This document shows positions 1 to 6,483 of a stretch of 64,000 nt of DNA, piece after piece (position 1 is the first letter of the stretch; each line of letters starts with the position of its first letter). A program made the translations under genes and the position numbers. The stretch lies in NCBI RefSeq assembly GCF_039543825.1, contig NZ_BAABKM010000002.1, forward strand, positions 776,133-840,132. Direction: 5' to 3'. The notes under the pieces are model-generated. The model made no database searches. It was not told where the DNA came from and worked only from the letters and a program-made list of their open reading frames with translations. The stretch is from Nocardioides conyzicola. GTDB taxonomy: Bacteria > Actinomycetota > Actinomycetes > Propionibacteriales > Nocardioidaceae.

Positions 1-824
1 GGATCAACGCGCCCCGAGCTCATCGCCTCGACGAGAGCAGTGATCCAGGCACCTCGCCGGTCTCCGGTCGAGGCTGCGCGGGCCGTCCGCTCGTCCACCG
101 GCAGCGGACGGGTGTCGAACATCAGCGCCGGTGTCGTGCCGCTCGGCACCAGCCGCCCGAGGAGCCAGCCGGCGTCGTCGGCGTGGACCTGTCCGCCGAG
201 GTCGAGAAGCTGGATCGACCGGTCCTCGGCGAGACCTCGCACCACCAGGGGCTCCGGGGCGCTCGACTCCACTCGGTACCCGCCGATCCGCGCGTCAACC
301 CAGCCACGCGCCAGCGAGGCGCTCTCGGCGAGACGCCCGGTCGCCGTCGTGTCGAGGAAGCACTCGAGCCCTTGGAGCTCGTAGCTGCAGATCTGGTGGA
401 AGGCCCAGTGCTCGCCGGCGGTCCGTGCGGCGATCTTCACCGGATCGCCACCGTCGAGGTAGGTCGCCTCGATCTCGTCGACGCAGAACATCTTCAGCGT
501 GTAGTCGAGTGCGACGTGGGTGATAGCAGCGCCCTCACTTCCACGATCCTCCGATCGGGTGCACTGGTAGGCAGCCCAGCGCGCCCACATCCACGGCGTC
601 ATCTCGTCAGCCAGGTCCGCCAGCTGCCTCAGGAGGACGACGTGGCCACTCCGCTGGAACATCGGGATGCCGCGGTGGTACTCGAGCGCAGTAGCGGCGT
701 CACCGGCGCGCTCGGCGGCGAACGAGCTGTCGAGGAACGCGTGGTAGTCGTGCGTCATCAGGTCGCTGATGCGACGACCGCGGCGGAAGCCCGGGTTCGT
801 CCGGGAAGAGTGGTCACGAGTCAT
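1..824 (-). CDS. Hypothetical protein, truncated by the window edge
   Basis: A frame open from an ATG at 824 to the left edge, about 274 residues, with no stop reached. The protein begins MTRDHSSRTNPGFRRGRR, then shows a helical, Trp/Tyr/His-rich stretch (around residues 20-75) and a mixed alpha/beta second half. No signal peptide, membrane segment or catalytic motif is recognisable to me. Codon choice is less GC-extreme than in the neighbouring housekeeping genes, which fits a lineage-specific or acquired gene. It faces away from the reductase gene at 926-1879 only by a 101-base gap and is not obviously in an operon with it. Function unknown. Confidence 0.6.
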   Translation of the reverse strand, partial: MTRDHSSRTNPGFRRGRRISDLMTHDYHAFLDSSFAAERAGDAATALEYHRGIPMFQRSGHVVLLRQLADLADEMTPWMWARWAAYQCTRSEDRGSEGAAITHVALDYTLKMFCVDEIEATYLDGGDPVKIAARTAGEHWAFHQICSYELQGLECFLDTTATGRLAESASLARGWVDARIGGYRVESSAPEPLVVRGLAEDRSIQLLDLGGQVHADDAGWLLGRLVPSGTTPALMFDTRPLPVDERTARAASTGDRRGAWITALVEAMSSGRVD

Positions 825-925
825 GTCCACCACTGAACGTCGCGGAGGCCGGCGTCGCCAGACCCATTCGGCGATCTGTGGAGAACTCGCAGGTATCCGC
901 CAGGCCTGTGGATGAGCGGGTTGCC

Positions 926-1879
926 TCAGCCCAGCAGCCCGAACCGGTCCAGGCTCGCGACGGTGTCCACGATCGTGTCGGCCGCTGGCCGCGGGTCCCA
1001 GCCGAGGGCCGCGCGCGCCTTCGAGACGTCGAACTCGTTGACCGGCACCGGGTCGCCGTCGACCTCGCGGGTCGGCGCCAGTGCCGCCCGCTCCCCCAGC
1101 CGCTCGCGCAGCGTGTCGGCCATGCCGAGCCACGACGTCGCGGGCGGCGAGGTGAGCAGGAACCGCTGACCCGCCGCTTCCGGCGCCGTCAGCGCGCGTA
1201 CGTGGGCCTGCGCCACGTCGCGGACGTCCGCGATCCCGAAGGACTGCCGCGGCGCCTCGGCGAACTGCCCCGACAGCAGGCCGATCACCAGGCCCGCGGA
1301 GCTCCCGACGCTCGCCCCCAGGACCGGCCCGAAGATCCCGGTCGGGTTGAGCACGACCAGCTCCGGACCGCCATCGGCGTAGTCCCACGCGGCCCGCTCG
1401 GCGATGACCTTCGAGAGCGGGTACGGCGCGAGCGACTCGCTCGGCTCGGTCCAGTCCTCCTCGGTCCACGGCCGGCCCACCGATCGTCCGTAGCCGATCG
1501 CGGCGAACGACGACGTCAGCACGACCCGCCGTACGCCGCCGGCCCGGGCCGCGGCCAGCACCCGCAGCGTCCCCTCTCGGGCGGGGACGACCAGGTCGTC
1601 CGGGTCGTCCGGCTGCGCCAGCGGGATCGGCGACGCCACGTGCAGCACGCCGTCGCACCCGGCCACCGCGTCGACCCAGCCGCGGTCGTCGGTCAGGTCG
1701 GCGGCCACGACGTCGATCCCCGACGGATCGGCGCCACCCTCCGCCACCATCGCGCGCACGTCGTCGGCGCGAGCGAGGTCGCGAACGGTCGTGCGCACGT
1801 CGTACCCCTCGCCCAGCGCGGCGACGACCGTGTGGGACCCGAGGTAGCCCGAGCCACCGGTCACCAGGACCCTGGTCAT
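926..1879 (-). CDS. NAD(P)-dependent epimerase/dehydratase, dihydroflavonol-reductase-like
   Basis: A 317-residue extended short-chain dehydrogenase. The N-terminus carries the Rossmann glycine motif TGGSGYLG (residues 7-14), a VLTSS strand near residue 124 supplies the catalytic Ser, and YPLSK near residues 154-158 is the YxxxK active-site pair. By family knowledge these cytoplasmic enzymes reduce or epimerise aldehyde, ketone or sugar substrates with NADP(H); the substrate cannot be read from sequence. The ATG overlaps the stop of the upstream MerR gene by four bases (ATGA), so the two are translationally coupled and this enzyme is the probable target of that regulator. An in-frame upstream extension to 2131 runs through the MerR gene and was rejected. 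Confidence 0.88.
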   Translation of the reverse strand: MTRVLVTGGSGYLGSHTVVAALGEGYDVRTTVRDLARADDVRAMVAEGGADPSGIDVVAADLTDDRGWVDAVAGCDGVLHVASPIPLAQPDDPDDLVVPAREGTLRVLAAARAGGVRRVVLTSSFAAIGYGRSVGRPWTEEDWTEPSESLAPYPLSKVIAERAAWDYADGGPELVVLNPTGIFGPVLGASVGSSAGLVIGLLSGQFAEAPRQSFGIADVRDVAQAHVRALTAPEAAGQRFLLTSPPATSWLGMADTLRERLGERAALAPTREVDGDPVPVNEFDVSKARAALGWDPRPAADTIVDTVASLDRFGLLG

Positions 1880-2286
1880 CGGATGTCCCTTCCTGCTTGG
1901 AGCTCGGCGACGACGGCCGCCTCGGCCACGGCGTCCCCGGCCTCGCGCGCGGCCCACAGCCGCTCCTTGGTCTCGATGTAGTGGAGCCGGGCGTGCAGCT
2001 GGTCGAGCTCGGCGCGCAGGCGTACGGCGTGCCGCTGCAGCAGCAGCTTCTGCTCGCGCGCGTCGCCGTCGGCCCGCTGGTCGCGGTAGCGACGCAGGTC
2101 CTCGATGCCCATGCCCGTGGCCCGCAGGCACGAGAGCCAGGTGAGGTCGTCGACGACCTCCTCGCTGTAGAAGCGGTGCCCGCTGCTCTCGTCGCGCGGG
2201 ATCGGCGGGACCAGCCCGATGCGTTCGTAGTAGCGCAGCGTGGCCTGGCTCAGGCCCGTGCGCTCGGAGACTTCATGGATCAACAC
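1876..2286 (-). CDS. MerR family transcriptional regulator
   Basis: A 136-residue MerR-type activator/repressor. Residues 2-70 form the winged helix-turn-helix (VSERTGLSQATLRYYERIGL is the diagnostic MerR helix pair with the RYYE signature), followed by a dimerisation coiled coil (about 75-115) and a short C-terminal effector region without a metal-binding Cys pattern, so the ligand is probably not a metal. The start is a GTG at 2286 that sits about 6 nt after a -10-like element, which suggests a leaderless message; a TTG at 2283 is the alternative. It is the first gene of a two-gene operon with the reductase, and a perfect palindrome in its own promoter implies autoregulation. Confidence 0.9.
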   Translation of the reverse strand: MLIHEVSERTGLSQATLRYYERIGLVPPIPRDESSGHRFYSEEVVDDLTWLSCLRATGMGIEDLRRYRDQRADGDAREQKLLLQRHAVRLRAELDQLHARLHYIETKERLWAAREAGDAVAEAAVVAELQAGRDIR

Positions 2287-2292
2287 CCCTCC

Positions 2293-2323
2293 ACTGTGCC
2301 GACCCTGAAGCGCTTCAGGTCAA
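2293..2323 (-). promoter_or_regulatory. MerR-type promoter with palindromic operator
   Basis: On the minus strand a -35 TTGACC (2323-2318) and a -10 CACAGT (2298-2293) are separated by 19 bp, the long spacer typical of MerR-activated promoters. A perfect 16-bp palindrome CCTGAAGCGCTTCAGG (2304-2319) fills the spacer and overlaps the -35. Transcription would begin at or next to the GTG of the regulator. Confidence 0.65.
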
Positions 2324-2331
2324 GTCCAGGC

Positions 2332-2472
2332 TCAGGGCCCCCGCACGCTGATCGGTGAGGTGATGACCGAGGCCCTGCCCGCCGCCTGTCCCACGGCAGG
2401 CAAGGCCCCGGCGCTCTGCACGACGCCGACACAGACGACGACCACGGATGCCGCCGGTCCACGAGTGCGCAT
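2332..2472 (-). CDS. Candidate small secreted peptide (46 aa)
   Basis: A 46-codon frame with a strong ribosome binding site (GGAGGGAG, 8 nt before the ATG at 2472). The product starts MRTRGPAASVVVVCVGVVQS and continues with an Ala/Gly-rich stretch (PAVGQAAG), which reads as a Sec signal peptide with a very short mature part. It lies upstream of the MerR promoter and divergent from the transpeptidase gene at 2563. No family is recognised. Its reality rests only on the ribosome binding site and signal-like N-terminus. Confidence 0.35.
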   Translation of the reverse strand: MRTRGPAASVVVVCVGVVQSAGALPAVGQAAGRASVITSPISVRGP

Positions 2473-2562
2473 GGCCGATGCTCCCTCCGTTGCCGAGGTC
2501 GACGGTGGCTTTGCCCCAGGATCTACCGAGATTCCGGTAGGCGCCTGCCGTACGGTGCGCTC

Positions 2563-3972
2563 ATGCCCGATGTCGCGATCGCCGCCCCCAACGAGGCGGC
2601 CGCCGACGCCGGCGAGCAGGTCGCACGGGCCGGCGGCAACGCCGTCGACGCCGCGCTCGCCGCGTCCCTGGTGACGATGGTCAACGAGGTCGGCCTGGTC
2701 TCGCTGAGCTCGGGCGGGTTCGTGACGATCCAGCCGTCGGGCGGCGGCGCGCCGTACACGGTGGACGGCTGGATGGACATGCCCGGCCGCGGCGGCGGAC
2801 CGCTCGGCGGCGGCACCTGGGACATCCACACCGGGTACGGCGGCGGCGTGGACATCACCATCGGACCCGGGTCGGTGGCGGCGCACGGCTCGGTGGCGGC
2901 GTTCGAGGAGGCGCACCGGCGCGACGGGCGGCTGCCCTGGCGGGAGGTGGTCGCGCCGGCGATCGACGTCGCGCGCGGCGGCTTCCGGCTGAGCGCCGCG
3001 TCGCGCTACTACCTGGAGTACGTCCACGACTCGATCTTCGGCTGGGACGAGACCAGCCGTGCGGCGGTCCACGACCTCCAAGGCGAGATCGTCACCGACC
3101 TCGTGGTCGTGCCCGACCTGGCCGACTCGCTCGAGCTGATCGCCACCGAGGGCGCGGTGGCGCTCCACACCGGCGACCTCGCCCGGCTGATCGCCACCGA
3201 CGTCCGCGCGCGCGGTGGCCTCCTCGGCCCGGACGACCTGGCGGCGTACGCGCCCGTCACCCGCCCCTCCCTCGCCACCCGCGCCGGTCGCTGGACGCTC
3301 GCCACCACGCCGCCGCCCACCGTGGGCGGCATCAGCGTCGCCGCGATGCTCGGGCTCCTCGAGGGCCGCCCGCAGGGCGCCTGGACCGACGCCGACGTCG
3401 AGCTGATGATCCGTATCCAGCGCGAGGTCCTCGGCCGGGGTCCCGCCTCGCTCCTGGAGTCGAGCTCGACCACCCACTGCTCCGCCACCGACACCGAGGG
3501 CGGCGCCTGCGCGGTCACGGTGTCGTCGGGCTACTTCTCCGGGATGATCGCCCAGGGCACCGGCATCTGGCTCAACAACACCCTCGGCGAGCAGGAGCTC
3601 AACCCCGGTGGCCTCCACGCCCTGGCTCCGGGCACCCGCTTGCTGTCCAACATGGCGCCGACCGTCGGCCGTCACGCCGACGGCTCGGTCCTCGCCATCG
3701 GCTCCCCCGGCGCGGGCCGGATCGCGACCGCCATCACCCAGGTCCTCGCCGGGATCGCGGGCGGCCTGAGCCTGCAGGAGGCGGTCCACCACCCCCGCGT
3801 GCACGTCCACCACCCCGGCCGTCCCGACGAGGTCGTCAAGCGCGAGACCGAGGAGGGCCTGACCATGTACTACGGCGGCGTCGGCGTCACGCTCGTCCAC
3901 CCCGACGGGCACCTGGTCGCCGCGGCCGACCCGCGCCGCGAGGGCGCCGTACGCCTGGTCCGCAGCACCTAG
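2563..3972 (+). CDS. Gamma-glutamyltransferase family protein, no signal peptide
   Basis: A 469-residue Ntn-hydrolase of the gamma-glutamyltranspeptidase family, which cleaves gamma-glutamyl amide bonds after self-processing into two chains. The N-terminal AGGNAVDAALAASL (about 25-38) is the family signature. The self-cleavage and nucleophile region is SSTTHCSATD near residue 305, where the Thr before His is the expected nucleophile, and the small-subunit motifs (GSPGAGRIATAI) follow. It is shorter than the usual 530-600 residues and begins directly at the catalytic domain, so it should be cytoplasmic. A TACGGT element (2551-2556) six bases before the ATG suggests a leaderless transcript. A secreted paralogue lies at 51379-53199. 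Confidence 0.85.
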   Translation: MPDVAIAAPNEAAADAGEQVARAGGNAVDAALAASLVTMVNEVGLVSLSSGGFVTIQPSGGGAPYTVDGWMDMPGRGGGPLGGGTWDIHTGYGGGVDITIGPGSVAAHGSVAAFEEAHRRDGRLPWREVVAPAIDVARGGFRLSAASRYYLEYVHDSIFGWDETSRAAVHDLQGEIVTDLVVVPDLADSLELIATEGAVALHTGDLARLIATDVRARGGLLGPDDLAAYAPVTRPSLATRAGRWTLATTPPPTVGGISVAAMLGLLEGRPQGAWTDADVELMIRIQREVLGRGPASLLESSSTTHCSATDTEGGACAVTVSSGYFSGMIAQGTGIWLNNTLGEQELNPGGLHALAPGTRLLSNMAPTVGRHADGSVLAIGSPGAGRIATAITQVLAGIAGGLSLQEAVHHPRVHVHHPGRPDEVVKRETEEGLTMYYGGVGVTLVHPDGHLVAAADPRREGAVRLVRST

Positions 3973-4030
3973 CCGCGGAGACCGCCTGAGACGTCGGGTT
4001 GCGGCAGGTCCAGACGGGCACGATGTGCGC

Positions 4031-6313
4031 ATGCGCAGGTATCTCGTGGCCCTCGGCCTCGCCCTCGTGGCCTCGGCAGGGAGCCTGGGCTTCGCGGCCT
4101 CCGGCACGGCCGCCGCTGCGCCGCTCTGCTCCGACAAGGTCGTGACCGACCGCGCCGACGTCCTCGACGACGCCGCGGTCGAGCGGGCGGCCGCCCGCTT
4201 CGACGACCAGGTCGTGGTGAAGGTCCTGTCGTTCAGGACGACCAACGGCCGCGACCTCTACGACCTGCTCCTCGACGCCCGGGCACAGTGCCACGGCTGG
4301 GGCTTCCAGGCGGACGGCTCGAGGTCGCTGCTGATCCTCGGCGTCGCCACTCAGGACCGCAAGCTCGGCAGCCACTACGACGGGGCAGCGCTGGAGACGT
4401 TCGAAGCCGCCCGCGACCACGCCGAGGTCGACGGCATGGGAGCCAACTTCGGCAACGGCGACTGGACCGCCGGCATGGTCGACGGGCTGACGATCTACGC
4501 GCGGGCCTACGCCCGTACGCCCACGCCGAGCACCGACCCGGACCCTGACAGCTCGATCCCGCTCGGCGGACCCGAGCAGGCCTCCGGCTCGGGGACCGGC
4601 AGCAACTGGGTCCTCGGCGGGCTGGGCGGCCTGTGCGTCGTCGGCGCCGCGGCGTACGGCGGGACGAGGCTGTGGCGATGGCGGGCCGCGACCACGAACG
4701 CGCGCGCCACGCTGAGCGGCGCGACCGACGAGATGGCGACGACGTGGGTCGAGGTCGACGGCGGGCGGGAGTACGTCGCCGCCCGGGTCGACGCGCTGCC
4801 CCAGGTCTCGGACGCGACCGTCACCCGGATCCGGACCGAGCACGCGGCAGCGGTCGCGGCGCTCGAGGCTGCCACCGCCGGCTACCTGGAGAGGTCCCAG
4901 ACCTACTCGACCGAAGCCGTCGCGAAGATGGATGCGGACGAGGCGTCAGGCGGAGTGGTCCCCGTCCAGCAGACCACCGCCCAGCTGCGCGCAGCACGAG
5001 AGGCGCTGACCCGGGTCGAGCAGTCCGTCACAGCGTTCGAGCAGGTCCGCGACCAGCTCCCGGCCCGGGTGGCCGAGCTGCGCGCCGCGGCCACCCGCCT
5101 GACCACGCTCCTCGCGGAGCGGCAGGGCGAGGGCTACCGGACCGCCGACATCGACGGTGCGCGGACGGCGGCCGAACAGGCCGCCCGCGACGCGGAGACC
5201 CTCGGCGGCCAGCTGCGATGGGGCGACGCCGACGCCGTGGTGGCGGCGGCGATGACCACCGTCGCCGGACACGAGGCCTGGCTGACCGGCCTCCCCGGCT
5301 ACCTCGCCGACCTGGGCACCGACACGGCCGCCCTGGAGGCCCGGGCGACCGAGCTCGACACCGCGATCGCCGAGGCCTACGTGACGACCGAGCACCTCGA
5401 GGCGACGTACGACGCGTCGTGCCTCGAGGGGGTGCGCGGCCGGGTCGACGCTGCGAAGGTCGCGCGGGTCGCACTGACCGACGCGCTGGCGACCATCCGG
5501 GCGAACTCGTCGATGACGACCCAGGAGTTCCGGCTGGCCCGGGAGCAGATCACCGCCGCCCGCCTCGCCGCGGACGCCATCGCGACGGACGCGGCGACGG
5601 CCGGGGTGCGGGAGCGCGAGCTCGAGCAGCTCACCACCGAGCTCCCGCTCACCGGACAGCGGCTGGCCGCGGAGGCCTACGCCCTCACCGGTCAGGTCGA
5701 GGACAACGCGGCGGCGATCTCCTACCTGGCCACCGCCCCCGACATCCGCCCCATCGGTGCCGAGGCCGCCGCGCTCGGCGAGCAGGCGGCGGCCCCCAAG
5801 GCGCCGCTGCTCCGACTCAAGACCGACCTCGACGCCGTCGCGGCGCGACTGGCCGCCAGCACCGCCACCGTCACGGCCGCGATCACCGACTACGAGGAGA
5901 CCCAGCGCTCGTTGCGCGCGGCCGAGGCGGCCGTCACCGAGGCCCGGAGCGAGGTCGGCCGCCCCGACATCGGCAGCCACGCCCGTGCCGCCGCCGAGGA
6001 GGCCGCGGCCCTGCTCGACCAAGCCTCCGGGCTCGCCACCCTCGATCAGATCCGACGCGGGGCCGACGCGGCTCGCAGCACGGCCAACGACGCCGTCGCC
6101 ATGGCCCGCCGCGACCGGCGCGAGGCCGAGGAGGAACGCGACGCCGCGCGCCGCCGAGCCGCGGCGGCCAGCGCCTCGCGCCGGTCCTCGTTCTCCAGCT
6201 TCGGCAGCAGCAGCGGCGGCTCCCACCACTCGTCGGGCGGCGGAGGTGGCTCCCGGAGCTCCGGCGGCGGGGGCTCGCGCGGGTCGGGTGGCGGAGGTTC
6301 GCGCGGCTTCTGA
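4031..6313 (+). CDS. TPM-domain membrane protein with long coiled coil and Gly/Ser-rich tail
   Basis: A 760-residue envelope protein. Residues 1-30 are a Sec signal (LVALGLALVASAGS, ending near AAAAP). Residues 35-150 match the TPM fold (VVTDRADVLDD start), a domain found in envelope proteins of photosystem-II-repair and phosphatase type. A membrane helix lies near 190-215 (WVLGGLGGLCVVGAAAYGG), then about 480 residues of Ala/Glu/Arg-rich heptads that predict a coiled coil. The last 45 residues are Ser/Gly repeats (SGGGGS units), typical of TPM proteins in this phylum. A GTG six bases upstream (4025) is an alternative start. The biochemical role is unknown; a cell-envelope or septal scaffold is a guess. 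Confidence 0.82.
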   Translation: MRRYLVALGLALVASAGSLGFAASGTAAAAPLCSDKVVTDRADVLDDAAVERAAARFDDQVVVKVLSFRTTNGRDLYDLLLDARAQCHGWGFQADGSRSLLILGVATQDRKLGSHYDGAALETFEAARDHAEVDGMGANFGNGDWTAGMVDGLTIYARAYARTPTPSTDPDPDSSIPLGGPEQASGSGTGSNWVLGGLGGLCVVGAAAYGGTRLWRWRAATTNARATLSGATDEMATTWVEVDGGREYVAARVDALPQVSDATVTRIRTEHAAAVAALEAATAGYLERSQTYSTEAVAKMDADEASGGVVPVQQTTAQLRAAREALTRVEQSVTAFEQVRDQLPARVAELRAAATRLTTLLAERQGEGYRTADIDGARTAAEQAARDAETLGGQLRWGDADAVVAAAMTTVAGHEAWLTGLPGYLADLGTDTAALEARATELDTAIAEAYVTTEHLEATYDASCLEGVRGRVDAAKVARVALTDALATIRANSSMTTQEFRLAREQITAARLAADAIATDAATAGVRERELEQLTTELPLTGQRLAAEAYALTGQVEDNAAAISYLATAPDIRPIGAEAAALGEQAAAPKAPLLRLKTDLDAVAARLAASTATVTAAITDYEETQRSLRAAEAAVTEARSEVGRPDIGSHARAAAEEAAALLDQASGLATLDQIRRGADAARSTANDAVAMARRDRREAEEERDAARRRAAAASASRRSSFSSFGSSSGGSHHSSGGGGGSRSSGGGGSRGSGGGGSRGF

Positions 6314-6362
6314 CCCACGACGCACAAGCGTGCCCGCTAGATTCGCGCGACCGTCGAGGGCA

Positions 6363-6420
6363 CCCAATAACGTCATACGGATGGAGCGTTCTAGGGCTCT
6401 TTCCGTATGACGTTATTCGG
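6363..6420. terminator. AT-rich palindromic hairpin after the TPM gene
   Basis: Perfect 16-bp arms (6366-6381 and 6402-6417, reading AATAACGTCATACGGA on the left) around a 20-nt loop that itself can pair GAGC with GCTC. Three more C-G pairs extend the stem past a one-base bulge. There is no T-tract. It lies 50 bases after the TPM stop, so it probably ends that transcript, but its low GC is unlike anything around it. Confidence 0.55.
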
Positions 6421-6438
6421 GACCTACGCCGAAATGGG

Positions 6439-6470
6439 ACGAGGCCCCCGACTGTCGCCGGGGGCCTCGT
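6439..6470 (-). terminator. Terminator of nrdJ
   Basis: A 12-bp perfect GC-rich stem (6439-6450 with 6459-6470) and an 8-nt loop, 14 bases downstream of the nrdJ stop. On the minus strand it is followed by a short CCCATTT run, the weak-tail form common in actinobacteria. Confidence 0.7.
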
Positions 6471-6483
6471 TCAACACGCGTGA

